This document shows, piece after piece, positions 6,771 to 12,878 of a stretch of DNA of 16,153 nucleotides. The translations under genes and the position numbers were made by a program. The stretch covers positions 1-16,153 of the forward strand of contig JAFYQC010000110.1 of NCBI GenBank assembly GCA_017547265.1, read 5' to 3'. This stretch comes from Kiritimatiellia bacterium (GTDB lineage Bacteria > Verrucomicrobiota > Kiritimatiellia > RFP12 > UBA1067). Each line of letters opens with the position of its first letter. The stretch's first letter is position 1. The notes beneath the pieces are model-generated. The model was given only the letters and a program-made list of their open reading frames with translations, had not been told where the DNA came from and searched no databases.

Positions 6771-8332
6771 AGGGATTCGAAGGCTACAGGGTGTTGCTTG
6801 CGGACGACGAGGAAATAGACCTTGAGATTGTCGCGAACATCGTCAATGACCTTGGTGCGGAATGTATCAAGGTCAGGGACGGGGAGGAAATGCTAAAGAT
6901 CCTGAACGGTCCGGAAGGCAGCAAGATAGACCTCGTCCTGACCGACATCAACATGCCCGGGAAAAGCGGCATAGACGCCTGTTCCGAGTTCAGGGCATCG
7001 TCGCACCCTAAGGCGAGGACGCTACCCATAATCGGAATCTCGGCCGACACCGACCACATGCTTTTCGACAAGGCGATTTCCGCCGGAATGAACAGCATGA
7101 CGACGAAGCCGCTTACGAGGGAGACACTTCTCTCACATTTCCACATCACGCTGAAGGACAACCGGGCGAACGCCGTGTTCAGCGAGCGCATCCAGCAGGC
7201 GCTGGCGAAGAGCTTGTTCTTCTCGTCTGTCAGCCACGACATACGGACCCCGCTTAACGCCATCATCGGCTTTTCGGAAATGCTCAAGCAGGGTTTCGAG
7301 ACAAAGGCCGAATACGACCTTGCCGTAAATTCGATCCTCGTGAGCAGCAAGATGCTCCTCCAGCTCGTTAACGACATTCTCGACCTCTCGAAGCTTGAGT
7401 CGGGCAAGATGAATATCGAGACGGAGCCAACCGATGTCGCGCGTCTTGTCAGGGAGATTGCGGCGTCGTTTGGCGCGACCCACCAGAAGCCGGGGTTGGA
7501 AATCCTCTGCCGCGCAGGCGGGACGCCAAGCCTGATGATCGATCCCCATCGCCTAAGGCAGATTGTCTTCAATTTCGTCGGCAATGCCATCAAGTTTACG
7601 AAGCGCGGCTTTATCGAAATCAGGACGTCCTTTACGCCTGACGCTGGCGGCAAGACGGGAGTGTTCCGCCTTGAGGTCGAAGACACTGGGTGCGGGATCA
7701 GCGAAGCGGACATGAAGAAGCTCGCGCGACCGTTTGTCCAGGTCGGGATCGCTTCTGGACAGCGCGGAGGAACAGGTCTCGGACTCCACATTTGCCGCAT
7801 GCTTGCGAGGGCAATGGGCGGCGAGATGGAGATGAAGTCCGTCCTCGGGAAAGGTGCGACGTTTTCGATAGTCGTTCCGAGGGTGAGGGTAGTGGGGAGT
7901 GAAGTTGGAGAGAATAGTTGGAGTTCGAGAAAGGACGAGAAGCACCATTCTCCAACTCAAGACTCCAACTCCAACTTTCTCCGCATTCTCGTCGTCGACG
8001 ACACCAAGATGAACCAGATTGTCCTCAAGGCGATGTTTGGCCGGCTTGGAGTCAAGGATATTGCCTTTGCCGACAACGGACGCGAGGCGTTAGAGGTACT
8101 GACGGCTCCAGATGCGCCCAAGTTTGACTTTGTCCTGACAGACGCGTGGATGCCGGAGATGACGGGCATGGAACTTGTATCGTCTATTCGCGCTAATGCC
8201 GCTCTTGCGCGTCTCCGTGTCTATCTCTTTACTGCAGAAGTGGAGATGAAGGACACATACGCCGAGAAGGGATTTGACGGCATACTGCTGAAGCCCGCAA
8301 ACCTCGATGCGCTAAAAAAGCTCCTGCCGTGA
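6767..8332 (+). CDS. Cytosolic hybrid kinase REC-HisKA-HATPase-REC
   Basis: The 521-residue protein has no signal peptide or membrane segment. An N-terminal receiver (YRVLLADDEEIDLEIV, Asp60 in LTDINMPGKSG, Lys in TTKPLTRE) precedes HisKA with His157 (SSVSHDIRTPLNAIIGF). The HATPase has N box (FNFVGNAIKF), G1 (EDTGCGI) and G2 (GGTGLGL). The second receiver carries Asp459 (LTDAWMPEMTG) and Lys in ILLKPANL. The start overlaps the previous stop (ATGA) and follows a strong GGGGAGGA site at 6753-6760, so it is co-translated with the gene that ends in an HPt domain. This suggests phosphoryl flow from an upstream kinase or HPt onto the N-terminal receiver, which would then modulate this kinase. The linker between ATPase and second receiver is an in-frame repeat island, at the same domain boundary as in the first gene of the window. 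Confidence 0.93.
   Translation: MKGFEGYRVLLADDEEIDLEIVANIVNDLGAECIKVRDGEEMLKILNGPEGSKIDLVLTDINMPGKSGIDACSEFRASSHPKARTLPIIGISADTDHMLFDKAISAGMNSMTTKPLTRETLLSHFHITLKDNRANAVFSERIQQALAKSLFFSSVSHDIRTPLNAIIGFSEMLKQGFETKAEYDLAVNSILVSSKMLLQLVNDILDLSKLESGKMNIETEPTDVARLVREIAASFGATHQKPGLEILCRAGGTPSLMIDPHRLRQIVFNFVGNAIKFTKRGFIEIRTSFTPDAGGKTGVFRLEVEDTGCGISEADMKKLARPFVQVGIASGQRGGTGLGLHICRMLARAMGGEMEMKSVLGKGATFSIVVPRVRVVGSEVGENSWSSRKDEKHHSPTQDSNSNFLRILVVDDTKMNQIVLKAMFGRLGVKDIAFADNGREALEVLTAPDAPKFDFVLTDAWMPEMTGMELVSSIRANAALARLRVYLFTAEVEMKDTYAEKGFDGILLKPANLDALKKLLP
7904..7976 (+). repeat. GTTGGAG/CTCCAAC inverted repeat island (copy B), in frame
   Basis: The left arm, 7904-7930, carries two GTTGGAG units. The right arm, 7949-7976, carries CTCCAAC units in opposite orientation. 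The core between them includes GAGAAAGGACGAGAAGC and CATTCTCC. The block encodes a Ser/Asn/Gln/Lys-rich linker (GENSWSSRKDEKHHSPTQDS and following residues) and keeps the kinase and receiver in one frame. The arms pair imperfectly, giving a possible hairpin in DNA or mRNA. Confidence 0.85.
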
Positions 8333-8333
8333 A

Positions 8334-8543
8334 ATAAAGCATTCTAATATCTGGGACACGCGTCCCTATTCCGCGCAGTATGTGGCGGGGGAGATTGATC
8401 TTGACGTGTTCGGAAAGGTCGAGGCGTCGGTTTGGACTTAGTCCGCAATGTCTGACAAGGGAACGTCCGCCAATATGGGCCGCTATGCCTACGCAGAGGC
8501 CGACTACCTTCACAGCCATCCTGAATGGCGCAAGCGGAAGTGA
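8334..8543 (+). pseudogene. Degraded 3' fragment of an unrecognised gene
   Basis: One frame reads protein-like sequence from just after the kinase stop: NIWDTRPYSAQYVAGEIDLD onward, then an in-frame TAG at 8439-8441, then MSDKGTSANMGRYAYAEADY and LHSHPEWRKRK to a TGA at 8541-8543. There is no start codon with a ribosome site and I do not recognise the family. The charged, compositionally ordinary sequence ending in a Lys/Arg-rich tail suggests the remains of a gene whose 5' part was lost next to the kinase operon. A short gene starting at the ATG at 8448 is possible but has no visible ribosome site. Chance coding potential in GC-rich DNA is the alternative. Confidence 0.35.
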
Positions 8544-8545
8544 TG

Positions 8546-8597
8546 GTAATGGGTTAGTGGGCGAACGGCAACGCGGCGCAGCCCACTAACCCATTAC
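8546..8597. repeat. Perfect 17-bp inverted repeat with 18-base loop
   Basis: GTAATGGGTTAGTGGGC (8546-8562) is the exact reverse complement of 8581-8597. The loop, GAACGGCAACGCGGCGCA, contains the GAACGG string also seen in the cores of copies A and D. No T-run follows on either strand, so it is not a standard terminator. It lies about 40 bases upstream of a -10 box. It could be an operator, an RNA structure, or a compact member of the same class as the GTTGGAG islands, with a G-rich left arm and C-rich right arm. Confidence 0.9.
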
Positions 8598-8613
8598 GAA
8601 AAATATTGCAAGC

Positions 8614-8642
8614 TGATTGAAGTTTTCGGAATATGGTATAAT
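8614..8642 (+). promoter_or_regulatory. Extended -10 promoter for the surface protein gene
   Basis: A consensus TATAAT at 8637-8642 is directly preceded by TGG, an extended -10 (TGn) arrangement. The best-spaced upstream hexamer is TGATTG (8614-8619, 17-base spacer), a poor -35; TTGAAG at 8617-8622 is closer to consensus but leaves only 14 bases. The AT-rich stretch contrasts with the flanking DNA. Transcription would begin near 8649, giving a leader of about 80 bases before the start at 8729. Confidence 0.6.
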
Positions 8643-8713
8643 ACGTATCGTACATTTCAACAAGCATGGCGAGCATAACATCCAGTTTCACCTATCATGG
8701 TGGTACAAGATTT

Positions 8714-8720
8714 AAGGAGG
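8714..8720 (+). promoter_or_regulatory. Strong ribosome binding site fixing the start at 8729
   Basis: AAGGAGG ends eight bases before the ATG at 8729-8731. The frame is open further upstream, but this site and the signal peptide that begins at 8729 decide the start. Confidence 0.85.
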
Positions 8721-8728
8721 AGCCAAAC

Positions 8729-11188
8729 ATGAAAACACCGATGACAAAGCGTATGCTCGCCGCAGTCGCGACAACTCTGCTCTTCATGGCGCAAAGCGCG
8801 CGGGGAACTACAGCGTATGTGTCAACATACGAAGAGTTGTCGGCTGCTATTGAAAACGCTTCGGTGGATAACATCATCGTGACGGCGAGCATCGATGTGC
8901 CATGCGAAACTTCAGGAAATGCTGGAAGTACGGATGTGACTGGTGCCTCTACTGCCCAACTCATCATCAAACGCTCGCTGACCTTACAAAGCCAAGCAGG
9001 TTCGAAATATATCATCAAACGTGTTGTCGCTTCTGGGGCAACCTCTTCCGCTCTCAAGTCGCTTATTGCTATTCGAGGTAATGGCAAGGGTGATAGCGGG
9101 ACGGCCAATCTGACAGAAAACACCGTGAACGTGTCGTTCAAGAATATCATCATTGATGGAGGAGCAAACTGGGGGTCGGCGAGTGTCGATGGCCGACGCA
9201 CGGCTGCTGCCGATGCATACGGTTGTTCCGGTCGTGCGACGATAGATGTTTATCTGGGAGCCACACTCAATCTGGAGGATGGCGTAGAAGTCAGAAACGG
9301 CTTTACGACAAAATCGGACAATTCCCTTTTGAATGATTCGGGAACATCGGCGTGTTTTGGAGGTGCCGTTCGCGTAGATTACCACAACAACACTGGTGGC
9401 GGAACCATAAACGTCAAAGCCGGAGCGACCATACACGATTGTACTGCACGAGGTGGTTATGGCGGAGCACTGGGTGCTTATAACTACGCTCGTTTGAATC
9501 TATACGGAGGAACGATTTACAACTGTTCGGCTAATCATGGCGGAGCGATAACCTGTACGTATCGAAGTTCTGCTGGTTACGGTGATGCGACAGCCGGAAC
9601 CATTCGTATGTATGGTGGAACGATTTCAAATTGTTGCGCTGAAAATGGTGGTGCATTATGTACGCATGGCCTAGTGGAAGATTATGTACTAGGAGGAGCA
9701 ATTACCTCTTGCCGCGCAACTTATGGTGGTGCCATATACCAGGATTTCAATACGACGGTGATTCATATTGTAGATTACGATTCTGGCAAACTGACCATTA
9801 GTGACTGTGTCAATACTTATGAAACTCCCACGTCGAATACAGACGGCTATAATTATGTTTACCTAAGTAGCGGTTCGATCAGTGTAACGCCAGTCTATCA
9901 AGTTACGTTTCGGGACAATAACGCCAACTTTGCCGTATTGTCCGTCGTACAAGGGACCTCGTTAGGTGAAGCCTTCCCTGCTTCACCTGTCAATGCCAAC
10001 CACCGCTTTCTGGGCTGGTATAAGGACGACATACAGTTCACAAGTTCAACTGCTATTACCGAGAATACTATCGTAACCGCAAAATGGATATTTTGGGATG
10101 AGGTCAACGCCTATGTCGGCAAAGTCATCGGCGCAGACGGCAAGATGTACAAGACAGTCGCGGCGGCTCAAAACGCCGGAACCACCGCTTCGGGCGTAAT
10201 CGCCTACTGGGGTTCGGCGGGTTCGGTGGAATCAGGCAACAGCACCTACAGAGGCATGGCTATTGCTTTAGAAGACGCGATCTTAACTTGGGGGTCTTAC
10301 CCAACCCACATGGAATACTGTACCAGTGTAAGTCATCAATGCAGTAGCGCAACACCATATTGCAATTCTGCTGGAGATGCAGTGAACGCTAAAAACGGCA
10401 TTGCCGCCACTCAAAGCGCACTAGCCAACAATGGCGAAGGTCATTGGCACAATGCGGCTGGTAACGGCTCCGGTGTCGCCCTTCCATCCGGAGCCAGCCC
10501 GTGGGCGATACCCAGCATGGGACAGTGGAACTTGATGGCGCAGGGACTTACGGGGAATAGTTCCAACTTAAGCGACACCGATAATCCCGACTATCACTAT
10601 AACAATCTCAGTACTAAAATTAATGCCGCAGGAGGGACTCATTTGGAATGGCTATTTTATTGGAGCTCTACGGAACAGGATGCAAGCAATGCATGGTGCT
10701 TCTCCATCGGAGGATTAGATGGCGGCAGAAACGGTAGCAAAATTTTTCCCATTGCCAAGAATCATAATGATGAATATATGCACGTCCGAATGTTTTTCGC
10801 ATTTGCGGACGCGACGGATGCTGTTTACACAATCTCCTACAACGCCAACGGCGGCATCGGCGCACCTTCGGCGCAGACCAAGGACGGCGGTATAGATTTG
10901 TCCTTGAGCGGCATTGTGCCTACACGCGCTGGCTACGTTTTCAAGGGTTGGAACACCGCCGCCGACGGCAGCGGAACGAGTTATGCAAGCGGCGCGACAT
11001 TCACGGATAACGCCGACACGACACTTTATGCCCAGTGGGGCGGATATGGTGGGGTGCGATTGCTGATTGTTGATCGAGTTGGCGGTTTTGGGCGGGCAGG
11101 CTCGTCCCACCACTCCGCCGCCGGACGGAGCGCGGGAGTGTCGGCCCCTTGTGATACGTTCGATGTGATACGGTCATTTCGTTTTTAA
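8729..11188 (+). CDS. Secreted beta-helix adhesin-like protein with Listeria-Bacteroides repeats
   Basis: This protein of about 819 residues starts with a signal peptide (MKTPMTKRMLAAVATTLLFM, then AQSARG). Residues about 30-340 look like a right-handed parallel beta-helix: YVSTYEELSAAIENASVDN resembles the opening of pectate-lyase-like adhesive domains, followed by GGA motifs (GGAVRV, GGALGA, GGAITC, GGALCT, GGAIYQ) as in polymorphic outer-membrane proteins. Two Listeria-Bacteroides repeat modules (Flg_new type) span about 390-453 (FLGWYKDD) and 699-769 (FKGWNTAADGSG). Between them, about 457-694, lies a domain with WAIPSMGQWNLMAQ, FYWSSTEQDASNAW and VRMFF, resembling DUF1566/Fib_succ_major C-type-lectin-like domains. 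The last 50 residues (after LYAQW) match no anchor I know. The gene looks more AT-rich than its neighbours, has its own promoter and terminator, and may have been acquired. Role inferred: surface attachment or carbohydrate binding. Confidence 0.85.
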   Translation: MKTPMTKRMLAAVATTLLFMAQSARGTTAYVSTYEELSAAIENASVDNIIVTASIDVPCETSGNAGSTDVTGASTAQLIIKRSLTLQSQAGSKYIIKRVVASGATSSALKSLIAIRGNGKGDSGTANLTENTVNVSFKNIIIDGGANWGSASVDGRRTAAADAYGCSGRATIDVYLGATLNLEDGVEVRNGFTTKSDNSLLNDSGTSACFGGAVRVDYHNNTGGGTINVKAGATIHDCTARGGYGGALGAYNYARLNLYGGTIYNCSANHGGAITCTYRSSAGYGDATAGTIRMYGGTISNCCAENGGALCTHGLVEDYVLGGAITSCRATYGGAIYQDFNTTVIHIVDYDSGKLTISDCVNTYETPTSNTDGYNYVYLSSGSISVTPVYQVTFRDNNANFAVLSVVQGTSLGEAFPASPVNANHRFLGWYKDDIQFTSSTAITENTIVTAKWIFWDEVNAYVGKVIGADGKMYKTVAAAQNAGTTASGVIAYWGSAGSVESGNSTYRGMAIALEDAILTWGSYPTHMEYCTSVSHQCSSATPYCNSAGDAVNAKNGIAATQSALANNGEGHWHNAAGNGSGVALPSGASPWAIPSMGQWNLMAQGLTGNSSNLSDTDNPDYHYNNLSTKINAAGGTHLEWLFYWSSTEQDASNAWCFSIGGLDGGRNGSKIFPIAKNHNDEYMHVRMFFAFADATDAVYTISYNANGGIGAPSAQTKDGGIDLSLSGIVPTRAGYVFKGWNTAADGSGTSYASGATFTDNADTTLYAQWGGYGGVRLLIVDRVGGFGRAGSSHHSAAGRSAGVSAPCDTFDVIRSFRF

Positions 11189-11216
11189 GCAGCAGCGAAA
11201 CGCGCACCCCTTAGTC

Positions 11217-11242
11217 ATCCGCCTCGCGAGGCGCGGATTTTT
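11217..11242 (+). terminator. Rho-independent-type terminator after the surface protein gene
   Basis: ATCCGCCT, loop CGCG, then AGGCGCGGAT form a GC-rich stem (two-base bulge in the right arm) around a perfect 14-base palindrome (11220-11233), followed by TTTTT at 11238-11242. It begins 29 bases after the TAA at 11186-11188. Its T-run abuts the next promoter. Confidence 0.6.
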
Positions 11243-11250
11243 GATATAAT
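11242..11250 (+). promoter_or_regulatory. Extended -10 promoter before the nucleotidyltransferase gene
   Basis: TGA followed by TATAAT (11245-11250) repeats the extended -10 arrangement seen at 8634-8642. No good -35 is visible, because the upstream DNA is the terminator stem. Initiation near 11257 would place a 16-codon open frame (ATG at 11260, stop at 11308-11310) at the very 5' end of the mRNA, overlapping the start of the next gene. This could be a leader peptide or chance. Confidence 0.5.
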
Positions 11251-11287
11251 ATGACCTTTATGGATGAAAAAAGGGTGGCTATAGTTG

Positions 11288-12421
11288 ATGGGACGGCATG
11301 TTTCAGGTAATTCCCCGGAACTGGACCGGCTCGTTGATGACGCTTGCGCCGAAATGGGGCGCGAGATAGCCGCGCTTCGCATTCCTCGACTCGCTGGAGT
11401 TGTCCTTGGCGGCGGCTATGGCCGTGGCGAGGGAGGGGTGAGGGAGAAGTTGGAGGCCAGAGTTGGAGTGGGAGAAACGATAGACAAATTCCATTCTCCA
11501 ACTCCAACTCAGAACTCCAACTCAGAACTCCAACTCAAAACTCCAACTCCAACTCTCTCAAATGATTTGGACTTTTTTGCGATTACAGAGGATGGTGTGC
11601 CGGAGGCAGAGACGATTGCAGCCATCGGCGAGGCATTGAAGCCAGTTTCTGAGAAGTGGACGAAGAAACTTGGAGTAGACGTAGATTTTGCGGTTAAGAT
11701 CCCCTGGCGGCTAAAGCACGATGAAGAGCGGATCATGGTGCAGGAGCTTGTGCGCGGCTATTTCGACGTTGCGGGGAAGAAGGGTGAAGAGCTTTTCTCT
11801 GGCATAGCAAAGATCGATGCGGCGAAGCTGCCGTGGATGGAGGCCGCACGGCTGATGATGAACCGAGGGATGGGATTGCTTTTTGCGATGGCCGAAAACA
11901 AGAAAAGTTGGAGTTCAAAGTTGGAGTTGGAGAAAGGAACGGTTCCACTCTCGAACTCCAACTCGAAACTCGAACTCGTCAGGAATCGGGATTTTGTCAA
12001 TCGCAATATCAACAAGTGCATTCTTGGCGTGGGAGATGCCTTTCTCGTTTCCCGCGGCCTCTACAATTGGCGCGTCGAGGATCGTGCGACGGCACTCGCC
12101 GCACAGGGCGACGATGGACTTTACGCCCGTGCGGTCGGGTGGAAGTTCCGTCCGACCGAAGGGCCCGTGTGCGACCTGGAGACGGCGCGTGAAACGTGGA
12201 TGGACGGGTACCTGGAGGTGATTGCAGCCGTCGGCGATGGAGACTACGGCCGTACGCTTCGCAATGCCGCGCGGTGGTTGGTGCGGCGACGTTCCATTGG
12301 CGAGATTCGCACTTTCGCGCAGAATCCAGTAGTCAGGATCCTTGAGTCCGTCAAGCGGCATGTCCGCGACCGGACAGCTCCCGACGACTCTCTTATGCGC
12401 GACTGGGAGATATTCAACTAA
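11288..12421 (+). CDS. Nucleotidyltransferase-fold protein with two repeat insertions
   Basis: The start at ATG 11288 (TTG 11285 also possible) follows AGGGTGG at a workable distance. The protein of about 377 residues has the signature of polymerase-beta-type nucleotidyltransferases: a Gly-rich GGGYGRGEGG (residues 41-50) and an Asp pair in NDLDFFAI (Asp93 and Asp95). Normally only about 10-15 residues separate these motifs; here about 40 do, most encoded by a repeat island (copy C). A second island (copy D) encodes residues about 206-233. The C-terminal half (NRNINKCILGVGDAFLVSRG, then LYNWRVEDRA) looks like a helical domain typical of longer members. Substrate unknown; the glycosyltransferase downstream hints at polysaccharide biology, but this is weak. 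The Asp pair is kept, so activity is plausible if the enlarged loop is tolerated. A third conserved Asp may lie in GVDVDFAVKI. Confidence 0.75.
   Translation: MGRHVSGNSPELDRLVDDACAEMGREIAALRIPRLAGVVLGGGYGRGEGGVREKLEARVGVGETIDKFHSPTPTQNSNSELQLKTPTPTLSNDLDFFAITEDGVPEAETIAAIGEALKPVSEKWTKKLGVDVDFAVKIPWRLKHDEERIMVQELVRGYFDVAGKKGEELFSGIAKIDAAKLPWMEAARLMMNRGMGLLFAMAENKKSWSSKLELEKGTVPLSNSNSKLELVRNRDFVNRNINKCILGVGDAFLVSRGLYNWRVEDRATALAAQGDDGLYARAVGWKFRPTEGPVCDLETARETWMDGYLEVIAAVGDGDYGRTLRNAARWLVRRRSIGEIRTFAQNPVVRILESVKRHVRDRTAPDDSLMRDWEIFN
11449..11556 (+). repeat. GTTGGAG/CTCCAAC inverted repeat island (copy C), in the active-site loop
   Basis: The left arm carries GTTGGAG at 11449-11455 and 11462-11468, then GGGAGAAACGATAG. 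The core TTCCATTCTCC leads into a long right arm (to 11556) of CTCCAA hexamers separated by CTCAGAA/CTCAAAA heptamers, the longest array in the window. It is translated in frame as a Ser/Thr/Gln/Asn/Pro-rich loop (HSPTPTQNSNSELQLKTPTP) between the Gly-rich and Asp motifs of the nucleotidyltransferase. Confidence 0.88.
11907..11977 (+). repeat. GTTGGAG/CTCCAAC inverted repeat island (copy D), near-complete hairpin
   Basis: The left arm (GTTGGAGTTCAAAGTTGGAG, continuing to 11935) and the right arm (11947-11977) are opposed with few mismatches. They close on the perfect central repeat GGAACGGTTCC (11936-11946). The whole block can fold into one hairpin of roughly 30 pairs. It is in frame and encodes a Ser/Leu/Glu/Lys-rich linker (SWSSKLELEKGTVPLSNSNS). 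Confidence 0.88.
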
Positions 12422-12449
12422 ATCAACAATAGAAAGGACATATGTAAAA

Positions 12450-12773
12450 ATGGGCTGGAACATTACAAAGCAGGACAAGTTGCTTAAGGTCGAGGTCGAT
12501 GGTCGGCTTGTCGCGGCCGTTGCTCCGGAACTTCGGGAGGAGATCCTTTCGCAGATGGAAGACGGCACAAACGTGCTTTTCGACCTGAGCGGGATGGTTC
12601 ACATTGATTCGAGTGGGCTCGGGGTTCTCGTGCAGATTCTCCAGAAGGCGAAGGCAGGCGGCGGAAAGGTCGTTCTCGCGGCTCTCCAGTCTGGACCTAA
12701 GATCGTCTTTGACATCACCAAGGTAAGCCGCGTTTTTGAGATCGTCCCGACTGCGGAAGACGCAAAGTTTTGA
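12450..12773 (+). CDS. STAS-domain protein, anti-sigma-factor-antagonist type
   Basis: This 107-residue protein is essentially one STAS domain. It has the pattern GRLVAAVAPELREEI, then VLFDLSGMVHIDSSGLGVLV, where the Ser of the D-S-S-G motif is the usual phosphorylation site in the SpoIIAA/RsbV family, and a closing ALQSGPKIVFDITKVSRVFE as in family members. Such proteins bind anti-sigma kinases or act in partner-switch modules, but no RsbW-type kinase or PP2C phosphatase is visible here. The start is ATG 12450, with AAAGGA at 12433-12438; an ATG-TAA start-stop pair at 12442-12447 lies between the two. The gene sits 28 bases after the nucleotidyltransferase and 45 bases before the large sensor kinase, so the three are probably co-transcribed. 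A role in the output of that kinase is an inference. Confidence 0.88.
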   Translation: MGWNITKQDKLLKVEVDGRLVAAVAPELREEILSQMEDGTNVLFDLSGMVHIDSSGLGVLVQILQKAKAGGGKVVLAALQSGPKIVFDITKVSRVFEIVPTAEDAKF

Positions 12774-12784
12774 GATTAGGTAAA

Positions 12785-12878
12785 GTGTAAAGCGTAAAAT
12801 GTAAAGAGAAAGAGGAGTATGAGAAAAGCACAACTGGCTTTTGCAATAAGTTTACACTTTGCGTTTTGCTTTTTACAC
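12785..12878 (+). repeat. GTGTAAAG/CTTTTTACAC inverted repeat around a ribosome binding site (copy E)
   Basis: GTGTAAAGCGTAAAATGTAAAG (12785-12806) and 12857-12878 are opposed 22-base arms. They differ at only two positions plus three T/C differences that become G-U pairs in RNA. The loop of 50 bases holds the AGAGGAG ribosome site (12811-12817) and the ATG (12819) of the sensor kinase gene. The right arm is translated as LHFAFCFLHS, the hydrophobic core of the signal peptide. The repeat differs in sequence from copies A-D but has the same layout of a purine-rich left arm and a pyrimidine-rich right arm. Confidence 0.8.

Noticed and set aside
8353..8366. Short inverted repeat GGGAC-ACGC-GTCCC after the kinase operon as a terminator
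   Set aside because: The stem is only five pairs and no T-run follows; it lies inside the gene remnant.
8546..8597. Inverted repeat as a rho-independent terminator of the kinase operon
   Set aside because: No T-run follows the stem on either strand, and a gene remnant lies between it and the operon.
10630..10810. Possible variable region of a diversity-generating retroelement in the WSSTE lectin-like domain
   Set aside because: No reverse transcriptase and no second, template-like copy of this segment is visible in the window. The domain family is also common without retroelements.
12442..12447. ATG-TAA start-stop pair before the STAS gene as a regulatory device
   Set aside because: Such a six-base pair arises easily by chance in an AT-rich leader, and nothing else supports it.
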